Below are positions 33,217 to 43,651 of a stretch of 64,000 nucleotides of DNA, one piece after another. The position numbers were made by a program, and so were the translations under genes. The stretch is from positions 29,995,501 through 30,059,500 of the forward strand of contig OX485805.1 in the NCBI GenBank assembly GCA_950295325.1, in the 5' to 3' direction. How positions within the stretch are numbered: position 1 is the stretch's first letter; each line of letters starts with the position of its first letter. Origin of the DNA: Polytrichum commune. Its lineage: Eukaryota > Streptophyta > Polytrichopsida > Polytrichales > Polytrichaceae. The notes beneath the pieces are model-generated. The model did no database searches and was not told where the DNA came from. It saw only the letters and a list, made by a program, of their open reading frames with translations.

Positions 33217-33561
33217 TTATTCTTTTTTTGGCACAAATTGAAAATTCAAATTCAAAATACAACCAACCCAGCCGAAACAGCGCAGCCTAAGTGGAAATCT
33301 ATAAATAATGTTCATTTGAGGCCTATCCTTCCAAGTAGGGACTAAGTTGCTACGGGTCACAATAAGACCTTTGACCCCCCAAATCAAATCAAATTTGTTA
33401 AGAATGTCATGGTAGGCCACGTCCGGGGCTTTTTCCAAGTCCCTAAGCATATGTTTCCATTCAATCCTCCCATAATCTGATTTGTAATACATGTCATAAA
33501 AGCTAATGCAATTATTGTTTTGAAGTCTACCATCAAATGATATGTAAGATCGTATGTTCAC
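33217..33561 (-). CDS. Conserved hypothetical ORF, 114 aa (copy 1)
   Basis: A frame of 114 codons, also present without breaks in copy 2 (54480-54824) with about seven amino-acid differences. The middle reads like globular protein (DIIWGVKGLIV-type stretch, DGRLQNNNCISFYDMYY). Most differences between the two copies change the amino acid, so there is no sign of selection for protein sequence. It may be a remnant of an exon captured by the transposon. No known family. Confidence 0.25.
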   Translation of the reverse strand: MNIRSYISFDGRLQNNNCISFYDMYYKSDYGRIEWKHMLRDLEKAPDVAYHDILNKFDLIWGVKGLIVTRSNLVPTWKDRPQMNIIYRFPLRLRCFGWVGCILNLNFQFVPKKE

Positions 33562-34257
33562 ATGTGGTTGGTTCTTTTTATGTACCAGTTTAAGCCAATA
33601 CTAAAATAAAATAAACCTTATTCTATAAAATCTAGTGACACTACCATACAAGTTAGTAGAGACATTGTATATATTTTTTAATTATTCTATATATTTACAT
33701 AACTACAACTTATAATTCTGTGAAGAATATGTATACATAATACAACAAAGTTTAAATCAGTACCTCTTTTGTGCACTCACATATACTCATACGGATTTAG
33801 TATAGTGCACCCCCCCAATTGATCACTAATGTGGGCCACATTAAATTTAAGCCCACACCAATTCCCTAGTTTAATATCAATGTGGACCAGATTAATTTGC
33901 TTTTCTATAATGTTCTAATTTGTGTAAGGTGTTGGTAAGATATCTTTATGAAGCCTATGGGAACTCGGGGGATGCACTCTACATTATGTTTGAGAATCAC
34001 GTGCGTTCATGACCCCTTCTAAAAACCCCAATGTATACCATAAGTTATATGTCTAAGTAGAGATTGTGCCAACTTGAAGTAGTCCTCGCGATTTGCGAAC
34101 GTTTATCTTTCGCTGTAGGCATCGTAAAAAAAAGCGGGTGGGTTCGTTGGAAAGCTGGGAACCTAAACCCTCAAACCATGTATGGAAACACTTCTACATG
34201 AGTGTGAAAACAAAACAATGGCACATATGTGGTAGCAATTTGGAATGACATAGACGT
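33562..34257. other. AT-rich spacer within giant hAT copy 1
   Basis: No gene seen. The sequence is closely shared with 54825-55514 in copy 2. Confidence 0.45.
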
Positions 34258-34605
34258 AGGGTTTAGGGTTTAGGGTTGTGAAACCATATGAACCACAAAG
34301 GTTGAAACACAAATATATACTTTGTTGAATTAAAATGACATTCGAATGCGTGTGGGTTGTGAAACCATACGAACCACTAAGGTTGAAGCACAAATATGTG
34401 ATTTGTTGAATGAAAATGGCATTCGGATGCCTGAAATGCGTTGTGAAACCATATGAACCACAAAGGTTGAAACACAAATATGTACTTTGTTGAATTAAAA
34501 TGACATTCGAATGCGTGTGGGTTGTGAAACCATACGAACCACTAAGGTTGAAGCACAAATATGTGATTTGTTGAATGAAAGGACAACCCATCAAATATAG
34601 AAGCT
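34258..34605 (+). repeat. Telomere-like TTTAGGG tract followed by 81-84-bp tandem repeat
   Basis: Three AGGGTTT units at 34258-34276 are followed by four units starting GTGAAACCATA(C/T)GAACC at 34278, 34359, 34443 and 34524. Two alternating unit types (81 and 84 bp) suggest a higher-order pair that was duplicated. Homologous to 55515-55850. Confidence 0.8.
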
Positions 34606-34798
34606 TCAAAGAGGTATCAAAGAGGTTTCCAATGCGGGTGTCAGAAGGACTTTTTTTAAAAGTGCAACTAACTTTTTGACTTCACCAACTTTATTTTTAT
34701 TCCTATTGTGTTGTCTTTATCTTACTAACGAGAATTGGATCCTCTACATCTTGGATTACATCAAATATTGTAAATTTTATAAAGTCCTTTGAGCTCAG

Positions 34799-34806
34799 TA
34801 TATAAG
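34799..34806 (+). promoter_or_regulatory. TATA box of the small cargo gene, copy 1
   Basis: TATATAAG, 49 bp before the ATG at 34848. It is kept in copy 2 at 56048-56055 with the same spacing. Confidence 0.6.
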
Positions 34807-34847
34807 TCGAGCATTTAGACTCATACATATAACGAGGGTAGAGTATC

Positions 34848-35402
34848 ATGAATAGGATGGGAGAGAAGAGAGACATATTTGAGGATCTAGGATGTGATGA
34901 GGAGATAGCAAATTTAGGTGAACCCGATATTCCATTCAATCCATCATCCGAGCGTGAGAAAGATGAGAGAAGTGCTAGAGATCGATTTCGTGATGATTAT
35001 GTCATGACCCCCTTCTCACAATCTACACAAGCATGGAAGTTGAGGGCGGAGGAGGATCAACGACGATATGCGGCGAAATTCGAGATCAATGCAGTGGAGA
35101 AGGACCTAACAAAAAGCATGGGTGGAGATCCAAATGATGTGGTTGATTTGAGCGTGGATATTTGGGTGAAGCCCAGGAATGTGGATGACAATTCAATCGA
35201 CATTGAAGATGTCAAGGTAGCGGAAGAATCTTCAAGGACTTTGCCTTTTCGTAAGAAGAGGAGAGGATTATCGCCTCATCGGCTACCATTGAAGGAACGG
35301 ATGAAAGACCGAACGATTAGCTATGTTGATTTACTTCGACCGAATCCTCTCCCAAAAATGGACCCTCGACGGAAGCCACAAACATCTACGAGGTTGCCAT
35401 AA
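34848..35402 (+). CDS. Small cargo protein of unknown function, 184 aa (copy 1)
   Basis: A single-exon frame with TATA box 49 bp upstream and AATAAA at 35499-35504. Residues 1-60 are charged and contain LGEPDIPFNPS; the centre (about 65-125) is acidic; the C-terminal 60 residues are basic and proline-rich, with RKKRRGLSPHRLPLKERMKD (a likely nuclear localisation signal). The C-terminal third is identical at protein level to the copy at 56097. The centre differs by many substitutions and by length differences that keep the frame. No family is recognised. A chromatin- or transposase-associated role would be a guess. Confidence 0.6.
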   Translation: MNRMGEKRDIFEDLGCDEEIANLGEPDIPFNPSSEREKDERSARDRFRDDYVMTPFSQSTQAWKLRAEEDQRRYAAKFEINAVEKDLTKSMGGDPNDVVDLSVDIWVKPRNVDDNSIDIEDVKVAEESSRTLPFRKKRRGLSPHRLPLKERMKDRTISYVDLLRPNPLPKMDPRRKPQTSTRLP

Positions 35403-35761
35403 CGGAAGTCAAGTTGACGGAATGAAGTGGAATATTAAATCATGCATGGTTTGTTCATGTATGTGATTTATAAAGGGCATTTGTACCGTCGTCGCAATAA
35501 TAAAGTTATTACTTGTACAATATATTGTACCACTTCTATGATATATATTTTTTATAAAATTTCAACCAACCGCTTATTATTGCATACTTCTATGGGGTGA
35601 TAATTTGTTGGTCATCATACTACATTGGTTACTTTGTTGCTTGAGGGATCCTTCATTAGTTTTGTGTGAATAAGTACACCGGTTATGATATTTAGTGTCA
35701 CATATATTATTTGCGAAGGGCCTAAGTTAGATGGGGTGCGGATGGGGGGACGCAGAAATGT
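35403..35761. other. 3' flank of the small cargo gene
   Basis: AT-rich, with a polyadenylation signal at 35499. Nearly identical to 56658-57015. Confidence 0.5.
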
Positions 35762-35896
35762 GCAGTAGAAATATTATTGCATATTCATGTAGAGGACTTC
35801 ATTACCTATCCATGGATACCAAGAACTCATTTTTTGGACTTCATATGAATTTTTGAGAGCCAAAAAACCGAGACTATGTCCAAACTTCCAAAAAAA
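35762..35896 (+). repeat. 'Block B' spacer, copy 3 of 4
   Basis: Same unit as at 28872 and 32440, but here it precedes a GC-rich array instead of following one. Confidence 0.85.
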
Positions 35897-35914
35897 GTTA
35901 AAAAGTGCAGATTC

Positions 35915-36715
35915 AAGGGGAACGCGGGAGCGGACGGATGGGAACTCTAAAGCGGACGTAGGGAAACATGGAGCGGACGAGAGGGAACGTTGGAGCGGAC
36001 GGGGGGAGCGGACGGGGAGCGGACGGGGAGCGGACGGGGAGCGGACGGGGAGCGGACGGGGGGAACGCGGGAGCGGACTGAGGGGAACGGACGGAGGGGA
36101 ACATGGGCGGACGGAGGGGAACGAGGGGGCGGACAGAGGGGAACGCGGGGCGGACGGAGGGAACGAGGGGGCGGACGTACGGGAACGGGTGCGGACGTAG
36201 GGAACGAGGGGGCGGACGTAAGGGAACGGGTGCAGACTCGGACGGGGGGGGGGAACGGGCGCGGACGGTAGGGAACGGGTGCGGACTGGGAGGGGAACGG
36301 GTGCGGACTGGGAGGGGAACGCGGACGGACGGGGAGGGGAACGGGTGCGGACTGGGAGGGAACGGGTGCGGACTGGGAGGGGAACGCGGGCGGACTGGGA
36401 GGGGAACGCGGGCGGACTGGGAGGGGAACGGGTGCGGACTGGGAGGGGAACGGGCGCGGATTGGGAGGGAACGGGTGCGAACTGGGAGGGGAACGGGCGC
36501 AGATTGGGAGGGAACGGGTGCGGACTGGGAGGGGAACGCGGGCGGACTGGGAGGGAACGGGTGCGGACTGGGGGGAACGGGTGCGGATTGAGGGGGAACG
36601 GGCGCGGACTGGGGGGAACGGGTGCGGATTGAGGGGGAACGGGCGCGGACGGGAGGGAACGGGTGCGGACTGGGAGGGGAACGGGTGCGAACAGGGTGGG
36701 AACGGGGAGCGGATG
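35915..36715 (+). repeat. GC-rich minisatellite array 3 (G-rich on plus strand)
   Basis: Units of about 20-25 bp; the distal half is dominated by GGGAACGGGTGCGGACTGGG. It runs directly into the reading frame of the coiled-coil gene. Confidence 0.88.
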
Positions 36716-38528
36716 GAGCACAGTTCTAGATATTCCATACACTCCCGTTCCGGAGTGGTTCAGGAGGAATCCTCGACTAGTGGATGAGCCTGGGGCCCCA
36801 ATTCCAGAGGGTCGGGAACCAAAAAAACCTCGTAATCATAAACGACCAGCCAATGACGTGAAGATGGCCATCGAGGAGGCGTTTGAGCATATGGATGAGG
36901 GCATGGAGGCAAATATCGAGGTCAACAACCTGATCAACGACGTGGTTAACGAGGTCCTGGACGAGGTAAACCTTGGTGAATTTGGAGCGGACCCGATGGA
37001 CAGCAGAATGGAGGAATTGCGTAAGCAACATGCGTTGGAAATTCGTGAGTATAAAACGATGATTTTCGAGTTGGAAAATCGAGTTGCAACACTTACGATG
37101 GGGGAGGCTAGCAGTTCAAATAGTACACCACTTAACCTTCAGTCTTTGGAAGCAGAGAGGGACGCAGCTTTACAGGAGGCCAAGATTGCAAAGTCACAAG
37201 CTCTGGAAGTATGTATGAGGAATGAAGTAATGCGAGGAAAGATAGAGGCTTTGCAAAAGGAGGTGGTGGACATCCAACAACAACTTCAAGTGGTCAATGA
37301 AGTGGTTGTTGATCACGAAGCCAAGATTGGCGGACTAGAAGAGCAGAATGCAAGGTTGAAGAAATTCTTGTTGGATGCGATTGTGGAGCACAAGAATATG
37401 ACGACAAGCACATTGCTTGCTATGGCCAAGGCTCGTCAATTTGAAGCTGAGTTTGAGAGCATCCAGAAGGAATGGAACCGCAATCAGAGAATGCGGAACA
37501 TGATGCTCACGTCATGGCCAGAAGACGAGCATATGTACCATAGTAGGTGGGATATAACTAATGAGTGGACATTACCAAACGGGAGCATCGATTGGTGTCA
37601 AGTGACCGATCCAGATCACCATTGGGATGTGACCCAAGTGCATGAATATCCATTCCGCATGAGGGGTGAGTTGTTATGGCCAAATCCACATACAATGGTC
37701 TTCGACGGAACCGCGTGTGCGATTTGCCAATCTCCATTTGGCCCGGAAGGATGCTATCAAGTTGGATCATGTGGGGCCCAATTCCATCCACAATGTCTAA
37801 TAGGGAATATGATCAAGAAACGCCAATATCCTCATTGCAGATCACCCTTCCACCCTCGTTTGTACCTCCAATTTGGCCTTCGGGATTACATGCTTAATGA
37901 CTGGGTATTAAAGCCATGGGACTTTCCCTTCGATCTTCAAGAGTTTGATGGGGAGAATGTTGAGTGGAGTTGGTTATACAATTGTGCCAAAGTTGAGCTA
38001 TGGCACGAGAACAGAGATGGCGACTGGACACGGAATGCACGTCAAATTTTGTATGTTGCAGACGAGTTGTATCCCAACAAGCCCCCTGATCATGGCTTGA
38101 AAAGATTTTTGTACCAAACTCTTGAATGGCATTGGGATACAACCAGCAGACAATTAAAGAGAGGCATTCAGCCTCCTTGGTACAATACAGCAGGTCTCGA
38201 ATCAGTATCGGAGCATGATTTGGAAGAAGATGCAGATGACATGCCTACGGAACGGGATCCGAGATATGAATTGCAGTTAGAGGTGGGGTACCACAATAAC
38301 AGGCTGCAGTTGGCTGCAATTGATGCACTCTTGTATAGAGTTGCGGATGATGTGATATTGAGATGGCTAAATGGTGGGCCTAGACCACGTAATGCCGTTC
38401 CATTGTCTCCTGGTAGTCGTCCATACCTCACCCGTGGAACAACGCGAAGCATAGAAGCGGGGGAATCATCTCGAGCACGACGAGGATCTACTTCAGCTAG
38501 AATAGACCTCGATTCAGATTCGGATTAG
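36663..38528 (+). CDS. Coiled-coil protein with degenerate RING-like motif, transposon cargo
   Basis: A 621-codon frame. The first 17 codons are translated array sequence, so the true N-terminus is uncertain; the first Met outside the array is at 36864. A splice acceptor-like TTCTAG at 36725-36730 could instead join an upstream exon. Residues about 95-290 form heptad-rich coiled coil. A zinc-finger-like cluster follows: Cys352-x2-Cys355, Cys364/Cys370, His375-x2-Cys378 and Cys392. Relative to RING-H2, the fourth ligand is Ala and the seventh is Tyr389, so zinc binding and E3 ligase activity are doubtful. The C-terminus is acidic and serine-rich (DLDSDSD). It converges on the transposase gene. 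No closer family could be named. Confidence 0.6.
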   Translation: MRTGRGTGANRVGTGSGWSTVLDIPYTPVPEWFRRNPRLVDEPGAPIPEGREPKKPRNHKRPANDVKMAIEEAFEHMDEGMEANIEVNNLINDVVNEVLDEVNLGEFGADPMDSRMEELRKQHALEIREYKTMIFELENRVATLTMGEASSSNSTPLNLQSLEAERDAALQEAKIAKSQALEVCMRNEVMRGKIEALQKEVVDIQQQLQVVNEVVVDHEAKIGGLEEQNARLKKFLLDAIVEHKNMTTSTLLAMAKARQFEAEFESIQKEWNRNQRMRNMMLTSWPEDEHMYHSRWDITNEWTLPNGSIDWCQVTDPDHHWDVTQVHEYPFRMRGELLWPNPHTMVFDGTACAICQSPFGPEGCYQVGSCGAQFHPQCLIGNMIKKRQYPHCRSPFHPRLYLQFGLRDYMLNDWVLKPWDFPFDLQEFDGENVEWSWLYNCAKVELWHENRDGDWTRNARQILYVADELYPNKPPDHGLKRFLYQTLEWHWDTTSRQLKRGIQPPWYNTAGLESVSEHDLEEDADDMPTERDPRYELQLEVGYHNNRLQLAAIDALLYRVADDVILRWLNGGPRPRNAVPLSPGSRPYLTRGTTRSIEAGESSRARRGSTSARIDLDSDSD

Positions 38529-39228
38529 GCATTTTTGTACCATGTTTAGAAAGTTGTATAGGAACGGAGGAAGACTTTGGACACAATGAACATATTTCAT
38601 GTTCAAAGAATATGTAATATAAAGAGGATTTACCGACAAGTTGTCATTTCTAAGATCGTGTAAAAGATAGCATATGGATGTCACATGTTTTAATGTTATT
38701 CGAAACTTTTAAAAACTTACTTGAATATTAGTAATTCATATGATAGTCTAACCAAAAGTATTATTGACTACATAGTCAATATTGAATACCACATAAAGAT
38801 ATAATTATATAAAACGGATAGAAAGGTCCTCAAAAAGAGGATGTCACCAACAAAGCATGTACAATCGAGCAATAGGAGATTGCAATATTTATAAAAGCAT
38901 TTTCTTTAAGAAGCTCAATAAATAAACATAAAACTCCATTCACAATAAGAATAATACAAAATAGTAATTAATAAAGGCATAACATGTTGTTGGAAATTAA
39001 TTGCAATGCTAAGTTGACAACCATATTGTATTTTAAAATTTAAAAAAAAACATGCAATAAATAATTTTATTGCTATAATAATATGATACAACTTCGAAGG
39101 TAACGTTCGCTTTGTGGTCTAAATGTCTTACCGAAGGCCCTAAGGTTGTAACTTGTATCAATTTTGACGTAAGTAATAAATTATGGGAGTACGTGGGAGC
39201 ACCAAAATACCACATTTGTGCAAAACCA
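38529..39228. other. Convergent 3' region between cargo gene and transposase
   Basis: AT-rich, with no gene. It contains likely 3' ends of both flanking genes (AATATAAA near 38620 on the plus strand). Confidence 0.5.
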
Positions 39229-42200
39229 TTACATTCGAATCCGTACTGTGGGATCATTTGCTTCGACACATCTTGGGTCCTCTTCAGACTCGTCTGTGCT
39301 GCAATCATCATCCGTTTGGGGAGTCGCACTCCGAAGATGCAACTCTCGGTCACGTTGTGAGAAAATTATCTTCTTGGTCGGCCGGGAGCCCTCTGCATCC
39401 TGTATGCCATTTTCATCTAGATGTGGTCTACCCTCATCTTCATTGTAGTCTTCAGCAGTAAACGGAAGCGATCTTCCCTGATACCTCTTCCTAGTACGTT
39501 TGACACCTCTCATAGTTCTCTGACGCCCTCCACCCGTACCACGACTTGAGTGCACTTCATTTCTACTTCCATCTATAAAAACATCCCCCGTTGTACTTCC
39601 GCCTCCAACTCCAAGGCCACCTGTTCCATTGGATTGACTGTGTGGAAGTGAAACTGATGCGGACGGAATTGCAATTAGTATGTTCTCAACAACATGTCGA
39701 CGAACAGATTGACGACGTGGCGCCTCAGTAGTAACATTTCTTGAAACATTGTGTATAGCAACCAAAGTAGCACCCACCGTAGTTGCACGTGAAACACCCA
39801 ATCTAGAAGTATTGGTAATACTTCGAGTGAGAGGACGACGTTGACCTTGTACATGCACTTGCACCGTAGAGGTGGATGCAGTTCTTTGAAGAGCACGGAA
39901 TCGAGTTGTAGGTATTTCAGGAACATTGGGCGTTTGATCTTCTACACGATGGTTGGATATGAGGGAGGCGTTTATGGATTCAGAATGTACTCGGGCTGGA
40001 AGTGGATCCTGTTGAACGTGCGTTGGCTCATTTGCGGGTAGTACATTGTCACCTTCACCAAAAGAAAGAGAATCGCTCCGAGGTTGCAAGGAATCTACTT
40101 CAATTCTTACATTCTCACTTGCCCCCATAGCAACATTATGGTCAGGGCGAAACCCTTGTCCAGTGTGGAGAGTTTCAAAAGGCGGTCCTCCAATAGACCC
40201 CTCATGATCATCATGCATTCCGTCGTTATGTTGGGGGACATCCGGTTCATCAAAATCAAACACCCCAAGGTTTCCATCACCACCATTGCCATCCTCATCT
40301 TCTGAATCATGATTCTCGGAATCGAGGTCATCCAAATCAAATTCGATGTCATCAACATTGTTGTCATCATCATTTCCGGCCCTATCATTTGGATCCACGT
40401 CATCTTCGTTGTCATCTTCTTCGTCAAGGTCATCGTCAGAATGGACCTCATTCAATTCGTACCATTGCGTAGGTCTTGGGCCCCTCCGATGTCGAATGAG
40501 CCTACTATTGGTATATATGTAGATGAGGTCCTCAGCACGACTATGCTTCAAGCGATTGCGACTCTTGTTGTGAATATATGAGTACATGCTCCAATTGCGT
40601 TCACATGCGGATGCGGAACATACTTGTGTAAGGATACGTCTTGCTATTGTTTGGAGGGCTTTAGCTCCACCTCCCATTGCATCCCACCATTCATGGAGAG
40701 GTGCGGCATGCACGCTCGGGTCAGTAGAATCAGCAAAAGGCCCTCGATTTTCAAGGAAATCTTGGTACTGGTGGAGGATTTGGACATAAGTGTCCTCATC
40801 TTGAGCAAGCCTGCGAAGAACTCGATTTAGGATTGTCCTCGAATTGTCATCCTCATGGAGTGGGGCCCAACCACGTAGAAGCGGATTTAACATCGCTCCA
40901 GCCCAATGTAGATCATTCCACATCAACCTCCATCTATTTTGAAACGTTAGCATAGCATTTGCAGCAAGCTTAGGGCTTAAGCGAAATGGAGGTTTACTGA
41001 ATCCACGAATATGGGTTTGTAAATCATGCATGACCCTCCAAGCCATTCCCATTGCAGGCGCCTTGCCATCAAATACACGAAGAGCTTTAACAACCGGGAT
41101 CACCATATACAAGAAATTTTCGCACGTGTTCCAGAATCCATCAGAACGTATAAAGTGTCGCAACCCTTGCTAACCCCCTTAGCAATCTTGCCAATTTTCA
41201 ATTCTAGCAAAGGTTACGAGCGCTAACCAATCGCATTCCGCCATGCTAATGGTTAGCTCCTCCTACCCCGGACCTTATAGTTCATAGGAGGGAACCAACC
41301 CTCCTACTTTGCTTTCGGGACTCACCCCTTAATCGGTAACCCATTTCCCCAATGTGGACTTCCATCCATGGAAGTCCAATCCTATGTTGATCATCGCATT
41401 GCCGGAGCAACACTACAACAACCCGAACCATACTAGGCAACTATGGCCTCACATTGGGCCAATGCCCATGGAGGCCGTGCCGTTCGGCCTCGGGTGGGTG
41501 AGGCCACACCACCTCACCCATATAAGCCTCTAGGACTTCACGCGGGGCCCCTACCCCACCGTCAACCAACCTCTTGTCTCTCTACCAAGAGTTGGGGCCA
41601 AGTGGACATTTTCCTTTAGCTGCTGGGCCTAGAACCCCCCCAGCAGCTTCAGACCATCATAACTTCCTTGTATGATGTCTGATCATAACAACCAACCACT
41701 CCATCTTCATCTACGCTTCACGTAGATGCCGATGGGCTCCTCACTTGCTCCATTTGAGCAAGTCTTGAGGAAGTTATGCCTGTTTGAACCTTGGCAGTCC
41801 CGGGAATCACTCCCAGGCACTGCTGTACCAGGGCGCTGTCCCGGGACAGCGCCCCACTCAAATGGCCATAACTCCTAGCTCACACCTCCGATTGAGGTGT
41901 TCTTGAGCTTTCTAGAATCACCACGCCATGAGCTACGCATAACTCATGGCCTTACCCTTGTGCCTCCTAGTCTTCGTGGGTGGGAGGCGTTCCCAACGCC
42001 CGGGGCCCTCACCCACACTAGGATCACTTGGGCCCTCTCACCAACGGCGCCACAAGTCCCGGGTGTCACTCCGGGGTCCCCCTTGTGCCCATGGTGTTTC
42101 GGGAACTCCTCATGGAGAGGTGCGCGACATAAAGCTTCGCACAGCAGAGCCCTTCATGTAAGAGGTGCGAGATCTCCTCCTCATATCACGCATTAGAGTA

Positions 42201-43405
42201 GGCCAATCCTCATCAACCACCATTCTTTCCAAAGCATTGCGTACTTGGAGAAGACGTTCTATCATGATGAAGTTCGTTGCAAAACGGGTCTCTACAGGTA
42301 GGCGGAGTGAGAGATTTGGTGACAACCTCCGGAATATAGCTTGAGAAGCATGATGGTTTTTAACAAATACACAAATATGGCGCACTTTTTTTACCAACTT
42401 TTTCACCCATTCCTCCTTCCCCCAATCTTCTAAGAGGAGATCTAGGCAATGTGCAGCACATCCTTGAAAATATAGATCGGGATTTGCTCGAATCAAGTCA
42501 CGAGCAGCGGAGGCCATAACTGGGGCATTGTCGGTGCAAACTTGGACCACATTATGTCGACCAACCTTTTCCACAAATGGTTGAATTTGAGCAGCAACGT
42601 AGACATGATCCTTGTGATTTCCCGTGGTGTCAATGGTACCCAAGAAAACGTCTCCCTTTGTGCCACATTGAAGAACGTTTAGGAGAGGTCGGTTTTACAC
42701 GTTGTCCCATCCATCGCAACATAGTGTAACGCCATATTTGTCAACGGAATTCCCCAGCTTCTCCTTCACTTGCCTATCTAGGTCAACCTTTTTATCAGTT
42801 AACAACTTCGTACGGATGGCATTGTACGATGGTGGTGTGTAGGCTGGCATTCGATGATGGGCAGTTTCACGCACAACATTAACAAATACAGAATGTCTCA
42901 CAATGTTGAAAGGAATGTTAGCTTCATAAAAAGCCGTTGCCCATGCTTTATCAAGGAGTTGTTTTGTTGACACATTGAACCCCTCCGTTATGTTGAGTTG
43001 ACGTAGTTCACGAGGAGGTGTGCCATATATCACAACATCAAAATGTTGAGTGGATTGGGACATAAGCAAAGGCTCTGTTTCACTAATTACGGAGTCCGCT
43101 ATAATAGGCTCCAGAGGTACAATATCTGGCACCGGAGAGTCCTCATTTACAATGCCTACATGTAAGGGCACAATGCCTCCGCAATGTTCAAACAAGACCC
43201 TAATATGCGGGGGAACCATCCTACATGTGGAAACATCACAAGCACCCCCTACAGGAGGTCTATAACCAAGGTGGGCCAACATTCTATTTCCTCGGTAAGA
43301 TATGACGAACGGGCAAAACCTACATTTAACCTGCCTTTGTGATTTACCGGGAACCATCCCCTTATCCTCGTACCAATGATCCCATGCATCATTTCGGCGT
43401 GACAT
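39229..43405 (-). pseudogene. hAT transposase of the giant element (BED, DUF659, dimerisation), disrupted
   Basis: Start chosen at ATG 43403-43405 (MSRRNDAWDHWYEDKG); a TTTGTATTTGCAG acceptor-like tract lies just upstream, suggesting a 5' leader intron. Order: BED zinc finger (CRFC..HLG..CDVSTC), DUF659 region (AWATAFYEANIPFNIVR), RNase-H-like core (VCTDNAPVMASAARDLI; GCAAHCLDLLLEDWG), C-terminal dimerisation (SASACERNWSMYSYIHNKSR), then an unusual tail of about 400 residues, strongly acidic at first and then Ser/Thr-rich. Two breaks: an in-frame TAA at 42695-42697 directly after DGWDNV, and a solo LTR at 41156-42129. Across the LTR the frame would continue if the LTR and one 5-bp duplication were absent. 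Not functional as it stands, but the breaks look recent. Confidence 0.88.
41156..42129 (-). mobile_element. Solo LTR of a chromovirus, inside the hAT transposase gene
   Basis: 974 bp beginning TGTCGCAACCC and ending GCGCGACA, with a perfect 5-bp target duplication TAAAG at 41151-41155 and 42130-42134. Nearly identical to the LTR at 58635-59606, which is attached to an internal region. A solo LTR forms when recombination between the two LTRs removes the inside of the element. Confidence 0.92.
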
Positions 43406-43651
43406 GACTTCAACAAAACCTGCAAATACAAACAAGTTAGAGCAAGTAACTTTGATCGCATACTAGGTCCTGTTCAAGAGTGCCACAAGGGCAACCCTAA
43501 TTCACAGTCACTAGATTGGACAAAGTATCCTCTGCATTCGGGTCTCACGCATTCAATCCTCACTCCTCAAAGGAGAATCAAAAGACTTGAGACACACTAT
43601 GTCAGTGGAGGCAAAAATGGCACCTTGAACCCTCAATTTATAGTATTCGAA
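43406..43651 (-). promoter_or_regulatory. Promoter and leader of the hAT transposase gene
   Basis: A minus-strand TATAAAT at 43636-43642 lies about 10 bp from GC-rich array 4. The leader between it and the BED exon contains a branch/acceptor-like TTGCAG just before the first coding exon. Confidence 0.45.

Noticed and set aside
34163-34609. 148-aa minus-strand frame with internal repeats (GSYGFTTH units)
   Set aside because: Translation of the 81/84-bp tandem repeat; broken in copy 2.
35774-36742. 322-aa minus-strand Pro/Arg-rich frame
   Set aside because: Repeat translation of array 3 plus block B; antisense to the coiled-coil gene.
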